Assembly: GCA_018366035.1 (NCBI GenBank)
Contig: JAGZIW010000001.1
Location: 248,001 to 312,000 of the forward strand
Length of the DNA: 64,000 nt
Direction of reading: 5' to 3'
Source of the DNA: Butyricicoccus pullicaecorum
GTDB lineage: Bacteria > Bacillota > Clostridia > Oscillospirales > Butyricicoccaceae
Position numbers and translations under genes: made by a program
Notes under the pieces: generated by a model
What the model was told of the DNA's origin: nothing
Databases searched by the model: none
The model's input: only the letters and a program-made list of their open reading frames with translations
In this document: positions 28,492 through 36,148 of the stretch, piece after piece
Position numbering within the stretch: position 1 is the stretch's first letter
Layout: every line of letters begins with the position of its first letter

Positions 28492-29139
28492 ATGGGATGT
28501 TGGGGAATTACAGCTTCTGAATCTGATGCCGGTCTGGATGCTTTGGCAGCGATCCGAACACAAATACAAAAAGGCGGAACGCTGAAGCTGGAGGATATCC
28601 TTGCTGAATTGAAAAGAGATGCGTGGAATGCACCTGTGGATGTACACAGGTGCGAAGCACATACCAGCCCCATGATGCTGGCAGAAGTGATTGTTCGTTT
28701 TTTGGATGGATGTGCTGCAGAGCTGGACTTTGGAGAAACCTATCAGAAAGACAAAAGATTTTCCTACCTTTCTTCTTTTACGGGTGAAAAAGCCACCATA
28801 CAGTGGTTGCGGGACTATTTAAGCGATACTTTAAAATACAGCCGTGAAAGAGCCGAAAACGCCCCAAGATGTGGCTGGTTTAAAGAACAGGATTGGATCA
28901 GCTGGCAGGAGCATATGGAACATTTGATTTTGCGCATGGATATGCTGCTTGCAAGTGATCCGGAAAAAGGAGAACTGACAGAACTGCAGGTATCCGGAGA
29001 AATAAACTATCAGAAGGAAGCGGAACGCATCTGTGAACAGGAAGGGCATGTTTGGAAGGAAACCAATGCAGACTGTGAAAGCGGAACCAGCGACTTGGAA
29101 TGTGAAAGATGTCATAAATTTCAGGTGTTGCACTGGTAG
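28492..29139 (+). CDS. ICE hypothetical protein with C-terminal cysteine motif
   Basis: 215 residues. The start MGCWGITASESDAGLDAL resembles a small-domain family (DUF4259-like) common in ICEs. The middle is helical and acidic. The last 35 residues hold CEQEGHVWKETNADCESG then CERCHKF, a likely zinc-binding knuckle. It follows the VirB2-like gene by 12 bases. Cytoplasmic; role unknown. Confidence 0.65.
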   Translation: MGCWGITASESDAGLDALAAIRTQIQKGGTLKLEDILAELKRDAWNAPVDVHRCEAHTSPMMLAEVIVRFLDGCAAELDFGETYQKDKRFSYLSSFTGEKATIQWLRDYLSDTLKYSRERAENAPRCGWFKEQDWISWQEHMEHLILRMDMLLASDPEKGELTELQVSGEINYQKEAERICEQEGHVWKETNADCESGTSDLECERCHKFQVLHW

Positions 29140-29153
29140 AAAGGAGTACCTAT

Positions 29154-29585
29154 ATGACAAAGTTTGAGCAGGAACTGCGGAAATTGTTTGATCATGACAA
29201 GCTGTTTTCGGATGTTCGGTTTGTAGGTAATACCTGCTATGGAAGGCTAACCGATCAGATTCGTGTAAAGGTCAATTTCCAGACCGGTATTGTTGCGAAT
29301 CAGTACGATCGATTGAAAATCACACTTCTCAACCGGAATGAAGGACCGATTGACAGTCTGGTACTGCGGTTAAAAGACATTTGGGGAGCCAAAACGGTCG
29401 CAAACAATCCAAATTTCAGAAATGGCGTATGTCCGTATCTGTGGGACTGCGATGGCAAAGTGGAGTGGTATGCATACCGCCCTACTTCTGAAGATTATCA
29501 GAAATTGACGGAGGCAGCCGGAAATTATCTGGATGTGTTCCGTGAGCCGGTACAGGAAACACAGATGGGCCAGCATATGTACTAA
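29154..29585 (+). CDS. ICE-associated hypothetical protein
   Basis: 143 residues with no membrane segment. It opens MTKFEQELRKLFDHDKLFSD and carries FVGNTCYGRLTDQIRVKVNF. The tail VQETQMGQHMY has the Gln/Met/Gly-rich end that recurs in several proteins of this element. It overlaps or touches the left target duplication of the MITE, which begins within its stop codon region. Not recognised. Confidence 0.65.
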   Translation: MTKFEQELRKLFDHDKLFSDVRFVGNTCYGRLTDQIRVKVNFQTGIVANQYDRLKITLLNRNEGPIDSLVLRLKDIWGAKTVANNPNFRNGVCPYLWDCDGKVEWYAYRPTSEDYQKLTEAAGNYLDVFREPVQETQMGQHMY

Positions 29586-29589
29586 AAGA

Positions 29590-29833
29590 GATAGTGTCAA
29601 GTGATGTATGAAAAAATTGTCCCCCTTTCCATTGGATTGACCGATTATATTTTGCTTACGAAAGCCCCGTCAAGGCTGAATTTAACGGGCTTTTAGCCCG
29701 GCCTTGACTGGTCTTCCGACGCAAAATTTTGGTCGCTCAAGCCAAAGAAAGGGGAGGTAAAGGTTCTACAGCCTTGAACCCCTTGATTTTACTGGGATTG
29801 GGACGATTTTGGATGTATAAAGTTGACACTACC
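29590..29833. mobile_element. 244-bp MITE (IS256-like ends)
   Basis: The two ends are inverted repeats: GATAGTGTCAA at the left and its near-copy GGTAGTGTCAA reading inwards from the right. Each is followed 12 bases later by AAAATTGTCCC or AAAATCGTCCC at exactly the same spacing, so the terminal repeats are about 34 bp. Both sides are flanked by the 8-bp direct repeat CTAAAAGA (29582-29589 and 29834-29841), an IS256-type target duplication. No transposase ORF fits inside. The centre holds a nested hairpin. Confidence 0.75.
29669..29708. repeat. Nested hairpin inside the MITE
   Basis: GTCAAGGC (29669-29676) pairs with GCCTTGAC (29701-29708), enclosing GGGCT-TTT-AGCCC (29687-29699). The structure may act as a transcription block or promoter-insulating element carried by the MITE. 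Confidence 0.7.
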
Positions 29834-29857
29834 CTAAAAGAAACGGAGGAATTAAGT

Positions 29858-30313
29858 ATGGACAGAAAAGAAACAACGGGGTTGAATCCCATGCTGTCTC
29901 TCAAACAGCAAATCGAAGAAAAGAGCGAAGGGCTTTGCAATATTGGCCCCGGACCGGGAGGAATCGGTGCATCCAGTCCTCGTGAATCGGAAATTTATAT
30001 GAGCCTCATGTTTGAACCGGAACCGGTACAGGATGGTGTGGTTTTTCCGGAATCAGTAGAGGGATATTTTGTGAGAACCGCGGGATTTGATACAGAAACT
30101 GACCGGGAACTGACAAAGGAGGAACTGGAAAAACTGCTGAAAGAAAGTCAAAATCCCACAACACAGAAAATCGCAGGTACAATTCTTGCGTTATCCGAAC
30201 CACAGTACATTTCCACCGAAGAATGCGTAAATGCTTTTGGAGTCATGGCAGAGGAAGCAATGCGGGAAGTGTGTGAAGAACCCCAAAACGGTATGAACGG
30301 TCCGATGATGTAA
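29858..30313 (+). CDS. ICE-associated hypothetical protein
   Basis: 151 residues from the ATG at 29858 (GGAGGA eight bases upstream). The reading frame stays open further upstream, but only through the MITE. Contains LSLKQQIEEKSEGLCNIGPG, FVRTAGFDTETDRELTKEEL and an acidic C-terminal helix. Not recognised. The MITE insertion just upstream has probably replaced part of the original 5' region. Confidence 0.65.
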   Translation: MDRKETTGLNPMLSLKQQIEEKSEGLCNIGPGPGGIGASSPRESEIYMSLMFEPEPVQDGVVFPESVEGYFVRTAGFDTETDRELTKEELEKLLKESQNPTTQKIAGTILALSEPQYISTEECVNAFGVMAEEAMREVCEEPQNGMNGPMM

Positions 30314-30352
30314 ATCCGGATCGTTCCCTGGGAAAGGAGGTGCGATCATCAA

Positions 30353-31255
30353 GTGTTTATATGGGATTTCGTAGCAGATACTGTGTTAGGACAGATCATC
30401 GACTGGATCTACGGACAAATCGTAGGTTTCCTCGGTGATTTTTTTATGCAGATGGGAAATATGGGCGCCGATTTATTCGAAATGACATGGGTGCAGTCCG
30501 TGGTGCTGTTTTTTTCCTATCTGGCTTGGGCGTTGTATGTGACCGGACTGGTGGTGGCAGCGTTTGAATGCGGGATTGAGTGTCAAAACGGCCGGGGCAG
30601 TATACGGGAAACCGCATTAAATGCAATCAAAGGATTTATGGCAGTCAGCCTGTTCACCGTTGTGCCGGTGGAACTGTACCAGCTTTGTGTATCCTTGCAA
30701 GGAAGTTTCACCGCAGGCATTACCGGACTGGGAAAAGATTTCGGAACAGTTGCGTCTGAAATCATTGCATCTTTACAAGATGCCGGAACATGGGAAGATG
30801 CCATCGGCGCAGGTGTGTTTGGAGGCTTAAACAGTATCACCAGTCCGATTCTGATGATTTTTATTTTAATCTTGATGGGGTATGCCGTGATTAAGGTCTT
30901 TTTTGCCAATCTAAAGAGGGGCGGTATTTTACTCATCCAGATCGCGGTAGGAAGCCTTTATATGTTCAGTGTGCCAAGAGGATACATTGACGGGTTTACC
31001 GGATGGTGTAAACAGGTGATCGGATTGTGCCTGACCACATTTCTGCAGGCCACGGTACTGATCGCAGGTTTGATGGTTGTCAAAGATCATGCCCTGTTAG
31101 GACTTGGACTGATGTTGTCTGCCGGAGAAATCCCCCGCATTGCAGGTCAGTTCGGATTGGATACAGGAACCAGAGCAAATGTCATGGGAGCGGTCTATGC
31201 GGCACAGGGAGCTGTGAACCTGACCAGAACCATTGTACAGACGGTAGCGAAATAG
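30353..31255 (+). CDS. VirB6/TrbL-like conjugal transfer membrane protein
   Basis: 300 residues from a GTG start with AAAGGAGGTG upstream. A polytopic membrane protein with about six hydrophobic segments and a large Gly-rich loop (FGTVASEIIASLQDAGTWED). ILMIFILILMGYAVIKVFF and the tail GAVYAAQGAVNLTRTI fit the TrbL/VirB6-like proteins of Firmicute ICEs. VirB6 forms the inner-membrane channel of the T4SS. Confidence 0.8.
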   Translation: MFIWDFVADTVLGQIIDWIYGQIVGFLGDFFMQMGNMGADLFEMTWVQSVVLFFSYLAWALYVTGLVVAAFECGIECQNGRGSIRETALNAIKGFMAVSLFTVVPVELYQLCVSLQGSFTAGITGLGKDFGTVASEIIASLQDAGTWEDAIGAGVFGGLNSITSPILMIFILILMGYAVIKVFFANLKRGGILLIQIAVGSLYMFSVPRGYIDGFTGWCKQVIGLCLTTFLQATVLIAGLMVVKDHALLGLGLMLSAGEIPRIAGQFGLDTGTRANVMGAVYAAQGAVNLTRTIVQTVAK

Positions 31256-31270
31256 AAAGGGGGACTATCC

Positions 31271-31633
31271 GTGACAGAAAGCAGATTGGTGTATATCGCT
31301 TCCCCTTATGCGGGAGATATTCAATCGAATGTGGAATTTGCGAAAGCCGCCTGTCGTTTTGCGGTATCGCAAGGCGCCACACCGCTTGCAGTACATCTGT
31401 TATATCCGCAGATTTTGGATGACCGGATTCCGGTTGAACGTACTGCCGGAATTCAAATGGGGCTTCGTGTTTTGAAGGCGTGTGATGAACTGTGGGTATG
31501 CGGGGATTTTATTTCACATGGGATGCAGGCGGAACTGGCTGCTGCAGAGGAATGGGGCATCCCAATCAAACAGATCAGGGCGGAAGAACTGTTTGCTCAA
31601 GAAGTTCCGTCTCATTCTATGGAGATGACCTGA
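31271..31633 (+). CDS. DUF4406/DUF7768-like (nucleoside deoxyribosyltransferase fold) protein
   Basis: 120 residues from a GTG. YIASPYAGDIQSNVEFAKAA, then HLLYPQILDD and DELWVCGDFISHGM, are the motifs of the DUF4406/DUF7768 group, related to nucleoside 2-deoxyribosyltransferases. Such proteins are common in phages and ICEs. It overlaps the methyltransferase start by one base (TGATG), so the two may act together on nucleotides or DNA. Confidence 0.75.
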   Translation: MTESRLVYIASPYAGDIQSNVEFAKAACRFAVSQGATPLAVHLLYPQILDDRIPVERTAGIQMGLRVLKACDELWVCGDFISHGMQAELAAAEEWGIPIKQIRAEELFAQEVPSHSMEMT

Positions 31634-33840
31634 TGATGACAATGGGAAGCCTGTTTGACGGAATCGGCGGTTTCCCGCTTGCCGCAATCCATAATGGAAT
31701 CATACCCGTTTGGGCAAGCGAGATCGAAGCCTTTCCCATTCAGGTAACAAAACTCCGTTTTCCACAGATGCAGCATGTAGGAGATATTACAAAGCTGAAC
31801 GGTAAGACACTTCCCCTGGTAGATATTATCTGCGGAGGCAGTCCGTGTCAGGATTTATCAGTTGCCGGACAGCGGCGCGGGCTTGCCGGAGAGCGTTCCG
31901 GTTTATTTATGGAACAGGTTCGGATTGTAAAGGAGATGAGGAATGCAGATGAAAACCGAGGATTACCAGATCACCTTGTTCGACCTCGATACCTCGTTTG
32001 GGAAAACGTGCCGGGAGCCTTCAGCTCCGCACAAGGCGAGGACTTCCGCGCGGTTGTCGAGGAAATTGTCCGCATTAAGGACAGTGCCAGTCATGTGCCT
32101 CGACCTGACACCGGGCGCTGGGAACCTGCTGGGGTTGCCATACTGGGAGATCAATTCAGTCTGGCTTGGCGAGTCCTGGACGCTCAATACTGGGGAGTCG
32201 CCCAGCGTCGCCGTCGTATCTTCCTTGTCGCAGATTTTGGAGGACGCACCGCACCCCAAATATTATTTGAGCAAGACTGCCTGTTTGGGGATTCTTCGGA
32301 GAGCCGAAGCGCGGGGCAAGGAACTGCCGGAACAACTTCGCGAGGCACTGATCATACAGGCAGGGATGGAGTAGAAGAATCAGAAAAGAAAAAATTATGG
32401 GCATTTCACATTAATCAAAGAGAGGAAACAATCGATCTGCAAGGAATATCAGGGGCTTTGATGGCAACATCCAATATGCAGATGCAGACATTTGTTGCGG
32501 AAGAAGTGACAGATATTAAAACATCGGATGATACAATCTGTTTGAATGATCAGGGCGGTGAGCGGATGGATATAACCGAAGGTTTTACCGCCACACTACG
32601 GGCCGGAATGAGTGGTCATCCCCCATTGGTTACCGAACAAACAGCGGTTTCCGGAGTTGTGACAAAAGGAAACGGGGATTGTTTCCTGACACCGGATGTT
32701 CATACTTCCCTGACAGGCGGCGGAGGACAGGCCGGTCAGGGCTATCCCTGTGTTTTAACAGCAGGATTTTGTGGTAATGCAAGCGCAGAAGCAAGAGGTA
32801 TTGGATATCAGCCTGAGCGTTCCCCTACCCTGAAAACCGGTACAGCGCCATCAATTCTGTGCTTGAATGATCAGGATGGAAGTCAAATGTATCCGTCGGA
32901 AGAAGTGGCAGGAACACTTCGGGCACAGGAACATGGACACAAACCGCTTATACTTGCAGGTGGGCAAGGCGGGGCGGAAATCGGAACCGGTATCTGTCCT
33001 ACAATTACTGGAGCAGCTGGAACCAGCGGAAATAACCAGCCGATATTGTTCGACAATCATGGAAAAGACTGCAGATATAATGGTCCGCTGGAGGTTGCTC
33101 CTACTGTAGCCGCAACTTATGGCACAGGAGGAAATAATGTGCCGTTACTGTCACAGCCGATTGCATTTAGCATAGACAGCAAGGACAGTAATTCTATGAA
33201 ATCATCCAATCCATATTCCGGATGCCGTGAAACCACAACATCTCGAACTATTGATACAACAAATCCAGATCTAAGTAAAAACCAGGGTGGTATTGAGATC
33301 TTGCAGGAAAGCTACTGTATTGCGGGAAATATTATTGACAGAGAGGTGCAAAACGGTGGGAATGGATTGGGATGTCAGCCGGATATCAGTTATACCTTAA
33401 CCGGTATGGATCGGCATGCTGTGTTCAGCCGGCAGCGCAGTGACGAACTGATTGAAAATCAAGTGGCATCCACTCAAAGCGCCAGACAGCATAAGGATGC
33501 CACCGACCTTGTGTGTCAGCCGGATATATTCGGACAATCCCAGTATGGAGCCTATGCGGAAGGATGCACAACACTCCGTGCCAGCGGTGGAGATCATGGC
33601 GGGGGCAGTGAAAATCTGGTGGCAATGTCAGGAGAAAATCCGACAGAGCGTCGGTTGATCCGCAGGCTGACTCCCCTTGAATGTGAACGCCTGCAGGGAT
33701 TTCCGGATGGATGGACCGATATACCGGGAGGTTCAGACAGCGCCAGATATAAGGCGCTTGGGAACAGTGTGGCGATTCCGTGTGTGGACTTTGTCCTGTG
33801 CGGCATCGCCTATTTTTTATGCCAAAATCAGGAGGAATGA
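31633..33840 (+). CDS. C5-cytosine DNA methyltransferase with repeat-rich variable region
   Basis: 735 residues from the ATG at 31633. Motif I GSLFDGIGGFPLAA (5-18), catalytic Pro-Cys in GGSPCQDLS (C72), ENVPG near 130, RRRRIFLVADFGG near 200, and C-terminal RRLTPLECERLQGFPDGW with ALGNSVAIPCV (motifs IX-X). Between VIII and IX lies about 450 residues of degenerate units of 30-45 residues, many ending in the pattern T-L-x-A then GHPPLV, GHKPLIL or GNNVPLL, replacing a normal target-recognition domain. No cognate nuclease is nearby. A second ORF is nested at 31943-32374. Confidence 0.9.
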   Translation: MMTMGSLFDGIGGFPLAAIHNGIIPVWASEIEAFPIQVTKLRFPQMQHVGDITKLNGKTLPLVDIICGGSPCQDLSVAGQRRGLAGERSGLFMEQVRIVKEMRNADENRGLPDHLVRPRYLVWENVPGAFSSAQGEDFRAVVEEIVRIKDSASHVPRPDTGRWEPAGVAILGDQFSLAWRVLDAQYWGVAQRRRRIFLVADFGGRTAPQILFEQDCLFGDSSESRSAGQGTAGTTSRGTDHTGRDGVEESEKKKLWAFHINQREETIDLQGISGALMATSNMQMQTFVAEEVTDIKTSDDTICLNDQGGERMDITEGFTATLRAGMSGHPPLVTEQTAVSGVVTKGNGDCFLTPDVHTSLTGGGGQAGQGYPCVLTAGFCGNASAEARGIGYQPERSPTLKTGTAPSILCLNDQDGSQMYPSEEVAGTLRAQEHGHKPLILAGGQGGAEIGTGICPTITGAAGTSGNNQPILFDNHGKDCRYNGPLEVAPTVAATYGTGGNNVPLLSQPIAFSIDSKDSNSMKSSNPYSGCRETTTSRTIDTTNPDLSKNQGGIEILQESYCIAGNIIDREVQNGGNGLGCQPDISYTLTGMDRHAVFSRQRSDELIENQVASTQSARQHKDATDLVCQPDIFGQSQYGAYAEGCTTLRASGGDHGGGSENLVAMSGENPTERRLIRRLTPLECERLQGFPDGWTDIPGGSDSARYKALGNSVAIPCVDFVLCGIAYFLCQNQEE
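31943..32374 (+). CDS. Overlapping ORF nested in the C5 methyltransferase gene
   Basis: 143 residues in the +1 frame relative to the methyltransferase, wholly inside it. AAAGGAG (31929-31935) precedes the ATG by seven bases, an excellent ribosome site. The product resembles a family of small hypothetical proteins found beside C5 methylases in phages and ICEs, by SFGKTCREPSAP, LDLTPGAGNLLG, LNTGESPS and YYLSKTACLGILRRAEARGK. Both frames therefore carry recognisable family sequence. Function unknown; it may be a genuine dual-coding gene or an ORF maintained by methylase constraint. Confidence 0.55.
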   Translation: MQMKTEDYQITLFDLDTSFGKTCREPSAPHKARTSARLSRKLSALRTVPVMCLDLTPGAGNLLGLPYWEINSVWLGESWTLNTGESPSVAVVSSLSQILEDAPHPKYYLSKTACLGILRRAEARGKELPEQLREALIIQAGME

Positions 33841-33965
33841 CTATGTAACATTGGTGCTTTTGCTTCACTTTCCGCTTAATCCTTGTCAGATATGGTCATA
33901 GCTATTCCATAACATTCCCGATATACTTGGCTTACACAGAATGAAAAGAGAAAGGAGTTTACCGT

Positions 33966-34298
33966 ATGGAAAAACGAAAAAATCTGTGTGCAATGATACC
34001 GGAAACATTATACACGCAGGTATGTTCTGAAAAAGAACAGCTGGAATTGACACTGAGCCAATATGTTGAGAAGATACTGAAAGAACATTTTGAAGGAGGA
34101 AAAGCAATGGCAAACGGGACAAGGACACTGGCATTTCAAGTATCAGAGGAACTGTTCACACGGATTAAGGAACACCTGAAAAAGACCGGACAGAGCCAGA
34201 AAGAGTTTGTGATCACCTTAATCGAGCAGGCACTGCAGGATGAAGAAACAGAAAATGAGAAAGAGACATCCGAACAATCAGAAGAAAAAACAGAATAG
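33966..34298 (+). CDS. Tandem ribbon-helix-helix-like protein
   Basis: 110 residues with two similar halves: KNLCAMIPETLYTQVCSEKE and TRTLAFQVSEELFTRIKEHL, each a short strand then two helices, the ribbon-helix-helix pattern. The end is Glu-rich. Such proteins bind DNA as regulators or relaxosome accessories. A strong terminator follows, so it is likely a single transcript with its own start. The 125 bases before it hold no ORF. Confidence 0.6.
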   Translation: MEKRKNLCAMIPETLYTQVCSEKEQLELTLSQYVEKILKEHFEGGKAMANGTRTLAFQVSEELFTRIKEHLKKTGQSQKEFVITLIEQALQDEETENEKETSEQSEEKTE

Positions 34299-34310
34299 CA
34301 GATTCTAAAG

Positions 34311-34343
34311 CCGCCGGACAGCTGAAAAGCCGGCGGTATTTTT
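34311..34343 (+). terminator. Terminator before the VirB3-like gene
   Basis: CCGCCGG (34311-34317) pairs with CCGGCGG (34330-34336), then TATTTTT. It ends 16 bases before the next start codon. Confidence 0.85.
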
Positions 34344-34359
34344 ATTTGGAGGTGAGCCT

Positions 34360-34623
34360 TTGTACATTTACCCTGACAATTTGAAGTCCAAAGCGACTCT
34401 GTGGCTTTGGCAGCTAAAGGATATCGGAATCATTGGAGCCTGTGCTGTGGTTTCCATTTTGTTTTTGACACAGGCTGGCTTTTTCCCTCCCATTGTGCTG
34501 ACGGCAGTCTATGCGTTTCTGACGATCCGTTTTGAGGATACCAGCATTCTGGATTTTATCCGCTATGCATGTGCGTTCTTTTTTACCCGCCAGCAGCTCT
34601 ATGAATGGAGGTATACGGAATGA
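34360..34623 (+). CDS. VirB3-like small conjugation membrane protein
   Basis: 87 residues from a TTG after GGAGGTG. Two hydrophobic helices (IGIIGACAVVSILFLTQAGF and PPIVLTAVYAFLTI) are followed by a short cytoplasmic tail. Its size, topology and position ahead of VirB4-like genes fit the VirB3/PrgI role. ATGA overlap with the next gene. Confidence 0.65.
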   Translation: MYIYPDNLKSKATLWLWQLKDIGIIGACAVVSILFLTQAGFFPPIVLTAVYAFLTIRFEDTSILDFIRYACAFFFTRQQLYEWRYTE

Positions 34624-35219
34624 AGAAAAAGAAAATATCAGAAAAAAAGGAAGCAAAGCAGCGTGCTTCCACCCGCCAGCTGATCGGGGCAAAAGCGGTT
34701 ACCGACTACAGTCTGGTCACCTATGGGCAGGGGGAACTGGTTTATTTTATTGTGAAGCCATCCAACATCTCTGTGCTTTCCGAAGCAAGTATCGGCGCAA
34801 GAATCTATGCACTGATGACCGTGTTGAAGGGTGTGGCAGAGATTGAGATGTTGTGCTTAAACAGCAGGGAGAGCTTTGAAAACAACAAACAGTTCCTGAA
34901 AATGCGCATGGAACAGGAAGATAATCCGGTAATCCGAAAATTGCTGGAAAAAGATCAGAACCATCTGGATCGGATACAGGTGCAGATGGCGACAGCCCGT
35001 GAATTCCTGATTCTGATCCGCCTAAAAGATGAAAAAGAATCGGAGGTGTTCCCTTATCTGTCTCGTATTGAAAAGTCTCTGAAAGAACAGGGATTCTCTG
35101 TCAAACGGGCGGATAAGGAAGATATCAAGCGCCTGCTGGCTGTGTACTATGAGCAGAACGTGACCACGGAAAAGTTTGAAGATTTTGATGGAGAGCGTTG
35201 GATTATACCGGAAGATTAA
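34620..35219 (+). CDS. VirB4-associated conjugation protein
   Basis: 199 residues from the ATG at 34620 (GGAGG seven to eight bases upstream), coupled by ATGA to the VirB3-like gene. A very basic start (KKKKISEKKEAKQR) leads into a helical, soluble domain (EIEMLCLNSRESFENNKQFL, then EFLILIRLKDEKESEVFPYL). In other ICEs the protein in this place resembles an N-terminal VirB4 domain without the ATPase. Not securely assigned. Confidence 0.6.
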   Translation: MKKKKISEKKEAKQRASTRQLIGAKAVTDYSLVTYGQGELVYFIVKPSNISVLSEASIGARIYALMTVLKGVAEIEMLCLNSRESFENNKQFLKMRMEQEDNPVIRKLLEKDQNHLDRIQVQMATAREFLILIRLKDEKESEVFPYLSRIEKSLKEQGFSVKRADKEDIKRLLAVYYEQNVTTEKFEDFDGERWIIPED

Positions 35220-35261
35220 AGCTGGGGAACGCCTGTTTTTCTACTCTTCTCTGCTACATCA

Positions 35262-35270
35262 TGGTATAAT
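35262..35270 (+). promoter_or_regulatory. Extended -10 promoter of the phosphoesterase gene
   Basis: TGG-TATAAT (TG at 35262, TATAAT at 35265-35270) 42 bases before the next start. A -35 element is weak, as expected for an extended -10 promoter. Confidence 0.65.
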
Positions 35271-35311
35271 GAGAATGTCTGAAAAATGGCGGATATAGAA
35301 AGGAAGATTGC

Positions 35312-36022
35312 ATGATTTATATAACAGGTGATACACATGGGCAGTTTGAGAGGATAGAAAATTTTTGCCGCCGGTATGGAACCAGCAAAGATGACGTAAT
35401 GATTATTCTTGGAGATGCCGGAATCAATTTCAGCGGCGGTCTCCGCGACCAGATAAAGAAAGAGTATTTAGAGTCCCTGCCGGTAACGATTTTTGCAATC
35501 CACGGGAATCATGAGCGCAGACCATGGACTATAGATAGTTATCAAGAAAAGCGTTGGCATGGCGGTGTGGTGTATTATGACAAGGAATATCCGAGTCTGC
35601 TATTTGCAAAAGACGGGGAAATATTTGACTTAGGCGGAAAGAAGGCTATCGTCATAGGCGGGGCGTACAGCATTGATAAGATGGTAAGGCTCATATATGG
35701 GTATGGTTGGTGGCCGGATGAACAGCCTTCTGAAGAAATCAAGCAGTATGTGGAAAGTCAGTTGGATAGGCTGAACTGGAAAGCGGATGTGGTTCTAAGC
35801 CATACTACACCATTAAAATATGAACCAATGGAGGTGTTTCTGGCGGGGATTGACCAGAGTAAGGTAGATAAATCTACGGAAGAATGGCTGGACAGGATTG
35901 AGGACAGATTAAGATATGAAAAGTGGTATTGTGGGCATTATCACACAGAGAAGAAAATTGACCGGCTGGAGATTCTGTTTGAGAACGTATCTATATTTTG
36001 TGAAGAACAAAGCGAGATATGA
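35312..36022 (+). CDS. Metallophosphoesterase
   Basis: 236 residues. GDTHG (6-10), GDAGINFSGG, GNHERRPW and CGHYHTE are the metal-binding motifs of the calcineurin-like phosphoesterase family; VLSHTTP gives another histidine. Substrate unknown (phosphate ester or cyclic nucleotide). It interrupts the VirB3-to-VirB4 run, has its own promoter and is followed by a terminator, so it looks like an independent cargo gene. Confidence 0.85.
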   Translation: MIYITGDTHGQFERIENFCRRYGTSKDDVMIILGDAGINFSGGLRDQIKKEYLESLPVTIFAIHGNHERRPWTIDSYQEKRWHGGVVYYDKEYPSLLFAKDGEIFDLGGKKAIVIGGAYSIDKMVRLIYGYGWWPDEQPSEEIKQYVESQLDRLNWKADVVLSHTTPLKYEPMEVFLAGIDQSKVDKSTEEWLDRIEDRLRYEKWYCGHYHTEKKIDRLEILFENVSIFCEEQSEI

Positions 36023-36079
36023 CGGACAAAATCCACAGAGGTTCTCATGTAGAGCATATGAAACAGAAGAATGAGCAAG

Positions 36080-36113
36080 TGCGTCGGATATTGCGGTATC
36101 CGGCGTATTTTTT
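36080..36113 (+). terminator. Terminator after the phosphoesterase gene
   Basis: An 11-bp stem with two G-T pairs (36080-36090 with 36097-36107), followed by TTTTTT. It lies about 40 bases before the VirB4 start. Confidence 0.8.
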
Positions 36114-36114
36114 A

Positions 36115-36130
36115 TGCCTGAAAACAGGCA
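36115..36130 (+). repeat. Hairpin just upstream of the VirB4 ribosome binding site
   Basis: TGCCTG, AAAA, CAGGCA: a perfect 6-bp stem ending about six bases before the AGGAGGTG that serves VirB4. It could protect the RNA 5' end or affect translation. Confidence 0.6.
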
Positions 36131-36148
36131 GGAACAGGAGGTGTCCAT

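Noticed and set aside
29729..29857. N-terminal extension of the gene at 29858
   Set aside because: The open frame runs through the MITE; the GGAGGA ribosome site fits the ATG at 29858.
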